This document shows positions 16,351 through 26,075 of a stretch of 64,000 nucleotides of DNA, one piece after another; positions within the stretch are counted from its first letter, which is position 1; the number at the start of each line of letters is the position of its first letter. The notes under the pieces were generated by a model. The model saw nothing but the letters and a program-made list of their open reading frames with translations. It was not told where the DNA came from and made no database searches. Made by a program: the position numbers and the translations under genes. Origin of the DNA: Yeosuana sp043876835 (GTDB taxonomy: Bacteria > Bacteroidota > Bacteroidia > Flavobacteriales > Flavobacteriaceae); NCBI RefSeq assembly GCF_043876835.1, contig NZ_JBAWJZ010000011.1, forward strand, positions 42,570-106,569, in the 5' to 3' direction.

Positions 16351-18348
16351 ATGAAATTCTTACAAGTTATTTTCTTTTTATCCATTGTCACATTTGGGTT
16401 TTCCCAACAAACAAACTATGTTGATTTTAAAACAGCTAAAGCAAACATTAGCTTTGGAGATTTAGATAAAAAGGAAGTTTTTGGAACAATTTCTTATGGA
16501 TTTGAGATTTTAAAAAACACCGATTCTATTTTTATCGATGCCAATGGTTTTCAAACAATCCAGTATGTTTTAGATGGTATTTATTCGGACAGCTTATATA
16601 ATGGAAAACAATTAATTATAAAACACCCATTTAAGGCCAATACTTCACATAGCATAGATATTGAATGGAAAACTATTCCCAAAAAAACCATGTATTTTAT
16701 TGATTGGGAAAACGATAATAAAGTCACTTCGAGTGATTCGTTGCAAACGAATAGTATCGAGAAGAAGCAAATATGGACACAAGGCCAAGGTAAATATACC
16801 AGTAATTGGTTGCCTTGTTTTGATGACATGAACGAAAAAGTAGAATTTGATTTAAATATATCTTTTGATGAAAATTATGAAGTAATTGCTAATGGAAAAC
16901 TTGCAAATAAACAAATAAACGATTCAATAACAACTTGGCATTACGATATGCAAGAGCCCATGTCAAGTTATTTATTAGCTCTTGCTATTGGAAAATATAA
17001 CAAGATAACAGAGACATCAAATTCAGGCATTCCTTTAGTAATGTACTATTATACTCAAGATTCCAATAAAGTTGAACCAACATATCGTTTTACCAAACAA
17101 ATATTTGATTTTTTAGAATCAGAAATAGGTGTTCCGTACCCATGGCAAAATTATAAGCAAGTACCTGTAAAAGACTTTCTGTATGCTGGTATGGAAAACA
17201 CAAGCACTACCATTTTTTCTGACGCTTTTGTAGTTGATTCTATTGGCTACAATGATAAAAACTATGTGAATGTGAATGCGCATGAATTGGCTCATCAATG
17301 GTTTGGTGATTTGGTAACCGAAACATCAGGAACACACCATTGGTTACAAGAAGGTTTTGCAACATACTATGCTTTGTTGGCAGAAAAGAACATTTTTGGT
17401 GAGGATTATTACTATTGGAGATTGTATGAGTATGCTCAAGAATTGTTAGAACAAGATAAAGCAGAGCAAAGTACTTCTTTATTGGATTCTAAAGCAAGTA
17501 GCACAACCTTTTATAAACGAGGTGCTTGGGTTTTACATGCTTTAAAAGAAAAAGTTGGTGATTCGGTATTTAAAAAAGCAGTAATAAATTATTTAGAAAA
17601 ATATCAGTTTAAAAATGTTGAAACAAACGATTTTATAGCTGAAGTTGAAAAAGTTAGCAAACTAAATTTAAAGCCTTTTGTTGAAAAATGGCTTGAAAAT
17701 AAAGTCTTTCCGTTTGAAGATGCCTTAAATAGCTTAAAAAAATCTAATTTTATTCAAGAGTATGTATCGGTAAATTGTGGAGATAATTCATCAAAATGTG
17801 AAGCCTATTTAACATCTGGAATTTCAGATGAAGCCAAAATTAAAATCATTGAACAAAACCCTAGTAAAGTAACAGTAAAGGTTTTTAATAATAGTCTTAA
17901 AGTTCGTCAAGCTATTGCAAAATTTGTTGTCAATATTCCATTAGAGATTAAAGAGCTATATGAGTCTCTTTTAAATGATAAGTCGTATATTACTATTGAA
18001 ATGGCTTTGTTGAATTTATGGAGAAATTTTCCAGATAGCAGATTCAATTATTTAGATAAAACAAAAGGAATTATAGGGTTTAATGATAGAAATGTAAGAA
18101 TGATTTGGTTGGCATTAGCCTTAAATACTCCTGAATATGAACAGGAAAACAAGTTGTCATATTTTGAAGAATTACGTAATTATACGAGCCCAAAATATGA
18201 TTTTGAAACCCGCCAAAATGCTTTTCAGTATTTAGATTTAATGAAGGCTTGTGATTCGGTTTGTAAAGATAATTTAACGCAAGCCACCAAACACCATAAC
18301 TGGCGATTTTCAAAATTTTCAAAGGACATGCTTAAAGGCTTGAATTAA
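16351..18348 (+). CDS. M1 family zinc aminopeptidase, exported
   Basis: Gluzincin aminopeptidase of about 665 residues. The ATG at 16351 gives a clean signal peptide (cut after FGFSQ); the TTG at 16324 would add nine unneeded residues. The exopeptidase motif GMEN is present (YAGMENTSTT), followed by the zinc site HELAHQW and the third ligand in LQEGFATYYALLAEK. The C-terminal helical region shows HEAT-like character. Likely periplasmic or surface peptide trimming. Twelve bases separate it from the first patatin, so the three genes probably form one transcript. Confidence 0.92.
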   Translation: MKFLQVIFFLSIVTFGFSQQTNYVDFKTAKANISFGDLDKKEVFGTISYGFEILKNTDSIFIDANGFQTIQYVLDGIYSDSLYNGKQLIIKHPFKANTSHSIDIEWKTIPKKTMYFIDWENDNKVTSSDSLQTNSIEKKQIWTQGQGKYTSNWLPCFDDMNEKVEFDLNISFDENYEVIANGKLANKQINDSITTWHYDMQEPMSSYLLALAIGKYNKITETSNSGIPLVMYYYTQDSNKVEPTYRFTKQIFDFLESEIGVPYPWQNYKQVPVKDFLYAGMENTSTTIFSDAFVVDSIGYNDKNYVNVNAHELAHQWFGDLVTETSGTHHWLQEGFATYYALLAEKNIFGEDYYYWRLYEYAQELLEQDKAEQSTSLLDSKASSTTFYKRGAWVLHALKEKVGDSVFKKAVINYLEKYQFKNVETNDFIAEVEKVSKLNLKPFVEKWLENKVFPFEDALNSLKKSNFIQEYVSVNCGDNSSKCEAYLTSGISDEAKIKIIEQNPSKVTVKVFNNSLKVRQAIAKFVVNIPLEIKELYESLLNDKSYITIEMALLNLWRNFPDSRFNYLDKTKGIIGFNDRNVRMIWLALALNTPEYEQENKLSYFEELRNYTSPKYDFETRQNAFQYLDLMKACDSVCKDNLTQATKHHNWRFSKFSKDMLKGLN

Positions 18349-18360
18349 ATTTAAAAGAAA

Positions 18361-19263
18361 ATGAAAGCATTAGTAATTTCTGGTGGTGGTAGTAAAGGCG
18401 CTTTTGCAGGCGGGGTTGCTCAATATTTAATTCAGGAGCTAAAACGTGATTACGAATTGTATTTAGGCACTTCAACTGGTAGTTTATTGGTGTCTCATCT
18501 TGCTTTAAATGAAATAGAAAAAATCAAAACGGTTTACACTAATGTTAATAATGAAAGTATTTTTAATGTTTGCCCTTTTATTATAAAAGAAAAACATGGT
18601 ACGCAAAATATAGCAATCAATCACTTTAATGTAGTTTTAAATTTTTTTAAAGGCAGTAAGACTTTTGGTGAAAGTTATAATTTAAAAAAGCTCATTAAGA
18701 ACACGTTAACCAAAGAGGAGTTTTTAGATTTAAAAAGATCACAAAAAGATATTGTTGTAACGGTTTCAAATCTTTCGTTAAATCAGATAGAATATAAATG
18801 TTTAAAAGATTTTGATTATGAAGAATTTGTAGATTGGATATGGATTTCCTGCAATTACACGCCTTTTATGACCTTAGTTAAAAAAAATGGTTGTGAATAT
18901 GCTGATGGAGGTTTAGGCAGTATGGTGCCAATTGAAGAGGCTATAAGTAGAGGTGCCACTGAAGTTGACGCTATTATTTTGCAAACCGAAGTTACTCAGT
19001 TTAACAGAATGCCTTCAAAAAATGCTTTCTCACTATTAACAAACATGTTTGCTTTTATGTTAGATAGAATAGAATCTCAAAACATTAAAATAGGAAAGTA
19101 TGTTGCTTCGCATAATGGAGCTATCATCAATTTTTATTATGCTCCAACAGTTTTAACAACCAATTCCTTGATTTTTAATAAACAAAAAATGACGAAATGG
19201 TGGCAAAGTGGGTATAATTTCGCAAAATCAAAAAATCAAGAAATAAGCACCCTTGAAAATTAA
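18361..19263 (+). CDS. patatin-like phospholipase, copy 1
   Basis: Serine lipid acyl hydrolase of the patatin family, 300 residues. The oxyanion loop GGGSKGAFAGG is at residues 8-18, the nucleophile elbow GTSTGS at about residues 40-45, and the catalytic Asp in DGGLGS near residues 182-187. No signal peptide, so it is probably cytoplasmic or membrane-peripheral. Bacterial patatins hydrolyse membrane phospholipids; the substrate here is unknown. It is a tandem paralogue of the gene starting at 19357, with the same length and colinear motifs. Confidence 0.92.
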   Translation: MKALVISGGGSKGAFAGGVAQYLIQELKRDYELYLGTSTGSLLVSHLALNEIEKIKTVYTNVNNESIFNVCPFIIKEKHGTQNIAINHFNVVLNFFKGSKTFGESYNLKKLIKNTLTKEEFLDLKRSQKDIVVTVSNLSLNQIEYKCLKDFDYEEFVDWIWISCNYTPFMTLVKKNGCEYADGGLGSMVPIEEAISRGATEVDAIILQTEVTQFNRMPSKNAFSLLTNMFAFMLDRIESQNIKIGKYVASHNGAIINFYYAPTVLTTNSLIFNKQKMTKWWQSGYNFAKSKNQEISTLEN

Positions 19264-19270
19264 TTAACAA

Positions 19271-19360
19271 ATGTCTATGAACAAAATTTTCAAACCAATT
19301 AAAATATCGAAGACGAGTATTCTTTCTTCAAATTTAGAAAAAGACATATATATCAGATGA
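19271..19360 (+). CDS. 29-codon small ORF coupled to patatin copy 2
   Basis: ATG at 19271 opens a 29-residue basic peptide (begins MSMNKIFKPIKISK) whose stop TGA overlaps the ATG of the second patatin in the form ATGA. It fills almost the entire 93-base gap between the two paralogues. It resembles no family I know. Translation is not proven: it may be a coupling leader peptide or simply an open gap. Confidence 0.35.
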   Translation: MSMNKIFKPIKISKTSILSSNLEKDIYIR

Positions 19361-20274
19361 AAGCATTAGTCGTATCTGGTGGAGGAAGCAAAGGTGCATT
19401 TGCAGGCGGTGTAGCACAATATTTAATGGAACAAAAAGGGAAAACTTACGATATGTTTTTAGGAACATCAACTGGCAGTTTGTTAATTCCGCATTTGGCC
19501 GTAAATGATATTCCTAAAGTGTATGATATTTTTACTAATGTTAATCAAAACACAATCTTTAGTGTCAATCCATTTATTCAAAGAAAGAAAGACAACAGAG
19601 AGTATGTCACAATAAATTACTTTAACTCGATGCTTCAATTTATAAAAAGAAAGAGGACTTTTGGAGAAAGTAAAGCATTGCGTAGAAATATTCTAAAAAA
19701 CTTCACTAGGGAAGAATATAATAAAATAAGAGCAACGAAAGATGATGTTGTTGTAACAGTTTCAAATTTGTCAAAAAACAGAGTAGAGTATAAGTCTATT
19801 AAGGATTTTGGTTATGAAGAATTTTGCGACTGGATTTGGATTTCCTGTAATTATATACCTTTTATGTCTTTGGTAACTCGAAATGGTTTTGAATATGCCG
19901 ATGGTGGTTTAGGATGCGTTATTCCAATTAGGGAAGCCATACAAAGAGGAGCGACAGAAGTTGATGCAATAGTTTTGGAAAGTGAAAATTTAGAATACAA
20001 TAAGGTTTTAGGTAAAAATCCTTTTTCATTATTGATAAACTTATTCAGTCATTTGTTAGACCAAGTTGAAAAAAGTGATATTGCACTGGGGAAATTAGCG
20101 GCAAAGAATAAAAATGTCAAGCTAAATCTTTACTATACGCCAACCAAACTAACAGAAAATTCTTTGATTTTCAGTAAGAGATTGATGGTTGACTGGTGGC
20201 AACAAGGGTTTGATTATGCAAAAGACAAAAACGAAAATGGTTTTGCAATGAACGATTTAAAAACAGGCAGTTAG
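19357..20274 (+). CDS. patatin-like phospholipase, copy 2
   Basis: Paralogue of the preceding patatin, 305 residues. It has the same GGGSKGAFAGG oxyanion loop, GTSTGS nucleophile elbow and DGGLG catalytic Asp, plus the shared family stretch ISCNYIPFMSLV. The copies differ throughout, so duplication is not recent. The start overlaps a 29-codon ORF by ATGA. The stop lies one base from the stop of the convergent gene at 20276, leaving no room for a private terminator. Confidence 0.92.
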   Translation: MKALVVSGGGSKGAFAGGVAQYLMEQKGKTYDMFLGTSTGSLLIPHLAVNDIPKVYDIFTNVNQNTIFSVNPFIQRKKDNREYVTINYFNSMLQFIKRKRTFGESKALRRNILKNFTREEYNKIRATKDDVVVTVSNLSKNRVEYKSIKDFGYEEFCDWIWISCNYIPFMSLVTRNGFEYADGGLGCVIPIREAIQRGATEVDAIVLESENLEYNKVLGKNPFSLLINLFSHLLDQVEKSDIALGKLAAKNKNVKLNLYYTPTKLTENSLIFSKRLMVDWWQQGFDYAKDKNENGFAMNDLKTGS

Positions 20275-20275
20275 A

Positions 20276-20797
20276 TTACCATATGGCGCTTACTTCATCT
20301 TTTATAAAAGCCAAAGCAACATCACTAGGAGCCCTTCTTTCCATCATTTCTGTCAAAATAACTTCACGTAATTTGTCTGCTGAATTTGTTTTTTCAAGTA
20401 AGCTGGCTTTTCTAATTAACTGAATTGTGGCATTTTTTGCAGTAGCAATAATGCTCCAGCACTTGTCAGACACATAGATTTGCTGTGATAAATTATGCTC
20501 AAATTCTTGTTCAATAGTCTGTATAAGTAATAACTCATAAGATTCTTTATTAGAAGACTTTGGACTTATCCTTAAAAGAATTTTTGAAGGAGAAATACGT
20601 TCCAGAAAAATAGTCATTCGTTCATAGGCCTGAAGGCGTAATGGTAATGCTTTAACCTGCATATCTTTTTTCAAAAGAAAACGTCTTCTTCCGTCTTCAT
20701 TTTTAGTATGCTCTCTAAAAAAGTAATAAGCAATTAAGCCAGTAATTAATGATGGGATTGTATAAGAAAAAAGGTCAATGATGCGTTCAATTTCCAT
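20276..20797 (-). CDS. conserved-looking membrane-anchored protein of unknown function
   Basis: About 173 residues from the ATG at 20797; an upstream GTG/ATG extension to 20863 would prefix 22 residues before what looks like the natural N-terminus MEIERIIDLFSYTIP. One N-terminal hydrophobic helix (about residues 8-25) precedes a long charged, mainly helical cytoplasmic part rich in Leu, Glu and Arg (LRLQAYERMTIFLERISP). I do not recognise the function. It is alone on its strand between convergent patatin and divergent helicase. Confidence 0.7.
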   Translation of the reverse strand: MEIERIIDLFSYTIPSLITGLIAYYFFREHTKNEDGRRRFLLKKDMQVKALPLRLQAYERMTIFLERISPSKILLRISPKSSNKESYELLLIQTIEQEFEHNLSQQIYVSDKCWSIIATAKNATIQLIRKASLLEKTNSADKLREVILTEMMERRAPSDVALAFIKDEVSAIW

Positions 20798-20981
20798 GAC
20801 AGAATGGTTTAATATTTTATTGTAGTTACTACCCAAATATACACAATCTTTTAAATGACACATGAAATAAAACCTGTTTTAGTCTCATTTCTCTTTGCTT
20901 ATTATTATTGATTATAAATTTTAAATAAATATTTTAATTGTTTATAATTATTAATAAATCTGCTTAATTAAAAGCATAACA

Positions 20982-23348
20982 ATGGTTATTTTCACATCGA
21001 AAATAAATTGTAGTTTGGAAAAGTATTTAAGTCAATTAAATGAAGCACAGTTAGAGCCCACTATTCAAAAAGATGGGCCAATGATTATCATAGCTGGAGC
21101 AGGTTCTGGAAAGACTCGTGTTTTAACTTATCGGATTGCTTATTTAATGAGTCAAGGTATAGATCCCTTCAATATTTTAGCTTTAACCTTTACCAATAAA
21201 GCAGCACGAGAAATGAAAGATCGCATTGCGACTATTGTTGGTGCTAGTGAAGCAAAAAATTTGTGGATGGGAACATTTCACTCAGTTTTTGCAAAAATTT
21301 TGCGTAGTGAAGCTGATAAATTAGGGTATCCAAGTAATTTTACTATTTATGATACACAGGATTCAGACAGGTTGATTGCATCTATAATCAAAGAAATGGG
21401 TCTTGACAAGGATATCTATAAATACAAACAGGTTCGATCAAGAATTTCATCATATAAGAATAGTTTAATAACTGTTAGGGCTTACTTTAAAAACCCAGAA
21501 CTTATAGAAGCAGATACCATGGCCAGAAGGCCAAAATTGGGTGATATTTACAATGAATATGTAGAGCGTTGTTTTAAAGCAAGCGCTATGGATTTTGATG
21601 ATTTATTGTTGAAAACCAATGAATTGTTAACGCGGTTTCCAGAAGTTTTGATGAAATACCAAAATCGATTTAAATACATTTTGGTTGATGAGTATCAGGA
21701 TACAAACCATTCGCAATATTTGATAGTTAGAGCCTTGTCTGATAAGTTTCAAAATATTTGTGTAGTTGGTGATGACGCACAAAGTATTTATGCCTTTCGA
21801 GGTGCTAACATTAATAATATTTTAAATTTCCAAAAGGATTATGATGATGTAAAGGTGTTTCGTTTAGAACAAAATTATCGTTCTACTAAAAACATTGTGA
21901 ATGCAGCTAATTCAATTATTGATAAAAATCAAACGAAATTAGATAAAGTTGTTTGGACAGCCAATGATGAGGGAAATAAAATTATAGTAAATAGGTCTTT
22001 AACAGATGGAGATGAAGGCCGTTATATAGCAAGTACTATTTGGGATAACAAAATGCAACATCAATTGAAAAATAGTGATTTTGCAGTTTTGTACAGAACA
22101 AATGCCCAATCGAGAGCCATTGAGGATGCCTTAAGAAAGCGTGATATTCCCTATAGAATTTATGGAGGTTTATCTTTTTATCAGCGAAAAGAAATTAAAG
22201 ATGTTCTTTCATATTTGCGCTTAATTATTAATCCAGCAGATGAAGAAGCTTTAAAACGTATTATTAATTTTCCTCCTCGAGGTATCGGTGATACAACTAT
22301 TGATAAATTGATTGTTGCTGCAAACGGATACAAACGTTCCATTTTTGATGTGATGAAACATATTGATAAAGCTAATGTCAATGTGAATTCTGGCACTAAA
22401 ACTAAGCTTCAAGATTTTGTAACCATGATTGAAAGCTTTCAGGTTTTAAATCAAACAGCTGATGTTTTTGAATTGGCAGAACATGTTACCAAAACAAGTG
22501 GATTGATTAGGGAATTTAATAAAGATGGTACTCCAGAAGGGATTACCCGAATGGAAAATATTGAAGAGCTTCTTAATGGTATGAAAGATTTTGTTGAAGG
22601 CCAGAAGGAATTAGCAGATACAACAGGATCTTTAGCAGAATTTCTTGAAGATGTTGCTTTGGCTACCGATTTAGATGCCGATAAAGGTGATTCGGACCAT
22701 GTGGCTTTAATGACTATTCATTTGGCAAAAGGTTTAGAGTTTCCTTATGTTTATATTGTTGGATTGGAAGAAGATTTGTTTCCTAGTGCCATGAGTATGA
22801 ATACCAGAAGTGAGTTGGAAGAGGAGAGAAGGCTTTTTTATGTAGCATTAACACGTGCTGAAAAACAAGCGTATTTAACGTATGCTTTATCAAGGTATCG
22901 TTGGGGAAAATTAGTCGATTCTGAACCAAGTCGTTTTATAGAAGAGATTGATGAGCAATATTTAGAAAACACAACACTTATAGAAGAACGTCGTTTTAAT
23001 CCGATGCTTGATGCAGACATTTTTGGTGATGTTGAACCAAATAAAATAAGGTTTAAGCAAGCAAAACAGCCAATTTTTAAAAAAGATACTGTTTCAAAAA
23101 ATGAACCTGAGAAATTTCAAATTTCAACACCAAGAAGTTTAAAACCTTTATCAAAAACTGATGGAAACACTAATTTATTTGACAGTAAACTGGTTGTTGG
23201 AAATTTAGTGAAACACATGAGGTTTGGAACCGGAAAAGTTACTAAAATTGAAGGTGCTGGAGCCGATATTAAAGCTGAAATTAATTTTGAAAATGGAGGT
23301 GTAAAAAAACTTTTATTGCGTTTTGCCAAGTTAGAAGTGATAGGATAA
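20982..23348 (+). CDS. UvrD/PcrA-like ATP-dependent DNA helicase
   Basis: Superfamily 1A 3'-5' helicase, 788 residues from the ATG at 20982. The homology appears to start at the TTG at 21015 (LEKYLSQLNEAQ), so TTG may be the real start, giving about 777 residues. Motifs: GAGSGKTRVL (Walker A), TFTNKAAREM (Ia), LVDEYQDTN (II), VGDDAQSIYAFRGA (III), LEQNYRS (IV), TIHLAKGLEFPYVY (V), and VALTRAEK (VI). The C-terminal 60 residues include a Tudor-like HMRFGTGKVTKIEG typical of PcrA. Role: repair and removal of proteins or RNA polymerase from DNA. Confidence 0.95.
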   Translation: MVIFTSKINCSLEKYLSQLNEAQLEPTIQKDGPMIIIAGAGSGKTRVLTYRIAYLMSQGIDPFNILALTFTNKAAREMKDRIATIVGASEAKNLWMGTFHSVFAKILRSEADKLGYPSNFTIYDTQDSDRLIASIIKEMGLDKDIYKYKQVRSRISSYKNSLITVRAYFKNPELIEADTMARRPKLGDIYNEYVERCFKASAMDFDDLLLKTNELLTRFPEVLMKYQNRFKYILVDEYQDTNHSQYLIVRALSDKFQNICVVGDDAQSIYAFRGANINNILNFQKDYDDVKVFRLEQNYRSTKNIVNAANSIIDKNQTKLDKVVWTANDEGNKIIVNRSLTDGDEGRYIASTIWDNKMQHQLKNSDFAVLYRTNAQSRAIEDALRKRDIPYRIYGGLSFYQRKEIKDVLSYLRLIINPADEEALKRIINFPPRGIGDTTIDKLIVAANGYKRSIFDVMKHIDKANVNVNSGTKTKLQDFVTMIESFQVLNQTADVFELAEHVTKTSGLIREFNKDGTPEGITRMENIEELLNGMKDFVEGQKELADTTGSLAEFLEDVALATDLDADKGDSDHVALMTIHLAKGLEFPYVYIVGLEEDLFPSAMSMNTRSELEEERRLFYVALTRAEKQAYLTYALSRYRWGKLVDSEPSRFIEEIDEQYLENTTLIEERRFNPMLDADIFGDVEPNKIRFKQAKQPIFKKDTVSKNEPEKFQISTPRSLKPLSKTDGNTNLFDSKLVVGNLVKHMRFGTGKVTKIEGAGADIKAEINFENGGVKKLLLRFAKLEVIG

Positions 23349-23352
23349 AAAA

Positions 23353-24321
23353 CTATTTAACCATGCAAACAGAATTTATATTTCCATTATCGTCATATTC
23401 TTTTACTGTGTTATTTGGATCGACAATCCATTCGCCATCAACAATAAACTTATAATGATGTTTTCCACCAGAAAGGGGAACGACAAATTTCCATCCATAA
23501 TCGGTTTTACTCATTTTATATTCATGTTCATTCCAATCATTAAAAGTTCCTGCTAAAATAACTTCTTTAGCGTTTAAATAGCCTCTTAACTTAAATGTAG
23601 TATACTCTTTAATATCTAAATGTGAATTGTATTCGCCAAATTCATTAACTACTTTATCTATATTGTCTGGATCTTCCATCCAGTTACCATCAACAATAAA
23701 TCTGTATTCATATTCATCTGGTTTTAGCTGTAATTTAAGTTCCCAGCCATCGTCAGTTTTTTTCATTTCAAACAGATTTTCACTCCATCTATTAAAAGTC
23801 CCTGAAAGAATTACTTTTTTGGCATTTTCATAGCCTTTAAGTTTAAACACAGCATTACCGGTTTCACTTGGGTGAGCTGTGAACATTTTTAAATTATAAA
23901 CAGCACCAATGCGATGACCATCTTTTGTTGCCTTGACAGTATTCGGGTCATTTTTTGATGGTTCTGCCCAAAAGCTGTTGTTTATAACAAATTTAAACTC
24001 CCATGAAAATTCATCAGTAAAATCTGTGAGTTTTTTTCTTAATTCATAAACACCATCATTTAATTTGGTCATCGTCCATTTGTCTTTTGACCAATTATTG
24101 AATTCACCAGATACAACTACATTTTCTATATCTAAGTCATCAAAATCACGTTTAAAACCAACAGCATCATCTGTCGCTTTTTTATAGTCTCGTTTATCAA
24201 AAGAAAAAACCACCTCATCACCTTCAATCCTGTAACCTTTTATGGCATCATTTTGAGCCAATAAGTTTAAGCTTGCGAATGCAAACATTAAATAAGCAAT
24301 ATGTATAATTGATTTTTTCAA
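23353..24321 (-). CDS. exported protein with three glycogen-binding-type (CBM48/AMPK-beta) domains
   Basis: 322 residues with a signal peptide (ending LLAQ). Three CBM48-like E-set repeats follow: about residues 50-140 (VVVSGEFNNWSKDKW), 160-235 (KVILSGTFNRWSENLF) and 240-320 (EVILAGTFNDWNEHEY). Each repeats the G-x-F-N-x-W core and a downstream Y/F-x-F-x-V-x-D/N-G-x-W. No catalytic domain is present, so it may bind an alpha-glucan or act as a scaffold; ligand is unknown. The start is TTG at 24321, overlapping the upstream gene's stop as TTGA, which implies translational coupling to the protease-like gene. Confidence 0.85.
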   Translation of the reverse strand: MKKSIIHIAYLMFAFASLNLLAQNDAIKGYRIEGDEVVFSFDKRDYKKATDDAVGFKRDFDDLDIENVVVSGEFNNWSKDKWTMTKLNDGVYELRKKLTDFTDEFSWEFKFVINNSFWAEPSKNDPNTVKATKDGHRIGAVYNLKMFTAHPSETGNAVFKLKGYENAKKVILSGTFNRWSENLFEMKKTDDGWELKLQLKPDEYEYRFIVDGNWMEDPDNIDKVVNEFGEYNSHLDIKEYTTFKLRGYLNAKEVILAGTFNDWNEHEYKMSKTDYGWKFVVPLSGGKHHYKFIVDGEWIVDPNNTVKEYDDNGNINSVCMVK

Positions 24322-25274
24322 TTTGCTGTTCTTGGAAAATCTATAAAATATATTTTTTCTTTTTGGTAATTGATTATTGTCCTTTTCCGTTTAAAAAATT
24401 CATAGCCTAAAATACCATCTAAATTGGTTCCAAAGGCTTCATTCATATTGCTTAGGTTTGTTAAAACGGTATACATAGGTCCTAAATAAACTGTTTCACT
24501 TAGTTTTACACGATACAATTTCCCTGCCAAAACCTCAATTTTTTTATTTCCTGCTCCAGATAATAGTAATCTTCTTTTCGGAATAAAGTGCTTTAATATT
24601 TTTTTATTGACGTTTTTATTGATTTGATTGAATTCTGCACCACTATCTAACCCAAATTTAACATTTTGTTTGTTAATTGTTGCATTTAATATGATGGTAT
24701 GATTTTTTAATTTAAAGTTTACACTATCAACAATTTTTTCTAAATATACTTTAGTATCAATCTTATTACCCGAAGCATCAATTTTGCTAAGAGTAATTTG
24801 ATTTAAATAAAAATCTATAAAAACCTCATAGTCTTTTAAGATACTAAAACCAATAATTCCTAAAAGGTTGATGTTTTTACTTCTCTCGATATGTGATAAA
24901 TCTATTATGTCTGAATTTGTATTGAATAGTTTAAAATCCTGCAATGCAAATTCTTTTAAATTTTTTTCAAATGGTGTATCAATTACAGAAAGTATTCCAT
25001 AAGTTTCGTTTTCCTTTTTATTATGTTGATATAAGTTTTGAAAATGGGATTTATTAAGAATGAGAGTTTCAGAACCAGTATCGATGATAAAGTTTCCTTT
25101 TTTATTTAAAAGCTCGGCTTCAACAACAATTAAATGATCAATTAATTTAAAAGGTATTCTTGTTGTGTTACTATTAATAATTTCAGCTTTATAGAATTTA
25201 ATGGAATTAAAAGTGTCATCTACTGCAAAAACAGAATGTACACAAATTAATAATATTATAAAACATCTTAACAT
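24318..25274 (-). CDS. exported retropepsin-like aspartyl protease
   Basis: 318 residues with an N-terminal signal sequence (residues 1-17). Two aspartyl protease motifs occur in one chain: FIIDTGSE with Asp65 and FGLDSGAE with Asp210. A C-terminal GILGYEFF is typical of bacterial retropepsin-like proteins. The two-lobed arrangement suggests that both catalytic Asp are supplied by one polypeptide. Substrate unknown. It is the first gene of a two-gene unit with the CBM48-type protein, overlapping it by four bases. Confidence 0.83.
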   Translation of the reverse strand: MLRCFIILLICVHSVFAVDDTFNSIKFYKAEIINSNTTRIPFKLIDHLIVVEAELLNKKGNFIIDTGSETLILNKSHFQNLYQHNKKENETYGILSVIDTPFEKNLKEFALQDFKLFNTNSDIIDLSHIERSKNINLLGIIGFSILKDYEVFIDFYLNQITLSKIDASGNKIDTKVYLEKIVDSVNFKLKNHTIILNATINKQNVKFGLDSGAEFNQINKNVNKKILKHFIPKRRLLLSGAGNKKIEVLAGKLYRVKLSETVYLGPMYTVLTNLSNMNEAFGTNLDGILGYEFFKRKRTIINYQKEKIYFIDFPRTAN

Positions 25275-25385
25275 ATAAAGAAGACTATTTTATTATATAA
25301 ATGTTACACGTATTGCGCTTTAAGTTGATAAAATTTAGAAGACTTAAAAAAATGTGCTTACTTTGTAAGATAACACATAGTTATT

Positions 25386-26006
25386 ATGGCTGAATTTTTA
25401 AGAATATATGAAGAAAACCCAAATTCAAAGGAAATTGAAAAGGTTGTTAAAGTTCTTAAAAAAGGAGGCTTGATTATTTATCCTACTGATACAGTTTATG
25501 GCTTAGGATGCGATATTACTAATATTAAAGCCTTAGAACGTGTTGCAAGAATTAAAGGTGTTAAGCTTGAAAAATCTAATTTCTCGTTTGTTTGTCATGA
25601 TTTGAGTAATTTAAGTGATTATGTAAAACAGATTGATACATCAGTATTTAAAATTTTAAAACGAGCACTTCCTGGACCATATACATTTATTCTACCTGGT
25701 GCAAGAACTTTACCAATGTCTTTTAAACAAAAGAAAACGGTAGGTATTAGAATTCCTGCAAACAACATTGCATTAGAAATTGTTAAACTTTTAGGAAATC
25801 CAATTATTTCAACATCAATTCATGATGAAGATGAAATTATTGAGTACACAACAGACCCTGAACTTATTTTAGAAAAATGGGATCATCTTGTAGATTTGGT
25901 AATTGATGGTGGTTATGGTGGCAATGAACCTTCTACTATTATAGATTTATCTGAAAATGATTTTGTAGTTGTTAGAGAAGGAAAAGGTAGTTTAGATATT
26001 TTTTAA
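25386..26006 (+). CDS. YciO/YrdC/Sua5 family protein
   Basis: 206-residue single YrdC-like domain. The N-terminal nucleotide/threonylcarbamoyl region reads KGGLIIYPTDTVYGLGCD, with a later RALPGPYTFILP. The pattern is closer to the YciO branch than to TsaC/Sua5, so a role in threonylcarbamoyl-AMP formation for tRNA t6A is possible but not certain. Divergent from the protease-like gene and convergent with the OmpA lipoprotein across a shared terminator. Confidence 0.88.
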   Translation: MAEFLRIYEENPNSKEIEKVVKVLKKGGLIIYPTDTVYGLGCDITNIKALERVARIKGVKLEKSNFSFVCHDLSNLSDYVKQIDTSVFKILKRALPGPYTFILPGARTLPMSFKQKKTVGIRIPANNIALEIVKLLGNPIISTSIHDEDEIIEYTTDPELILEKWDHLVDLVIDGGYGGNEPSTIIDLSENDFVVVREGKGSLDIF

Positions 26007-26030
26007 CTTCTATTTTATTCAAATAAAAAA

Positions 26031-26050
26031 GCTCAATCTTTAGATTGAGC
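26031..26050. terminator. bidirectional terminator between yciO-like and ompA-like genes
   Basis: GCTCAATCT-TT-AGATTGAGC, with an A-run on the left and T-run on the right, so it can serve both convergent genes. Confidence 0.85.
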
Positions 26051-26075
26051 TTTTAATTTATATTTCATGAAATAT

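Noticed and set aside
18361..20274. Patatins as part of a CBASS-type antiphage system
   Set aside because: No cyclase, ubiquitin-like or sensor gene is near; the neighbours are a peptidase and a helicase of the PcrA type found in all genomes.
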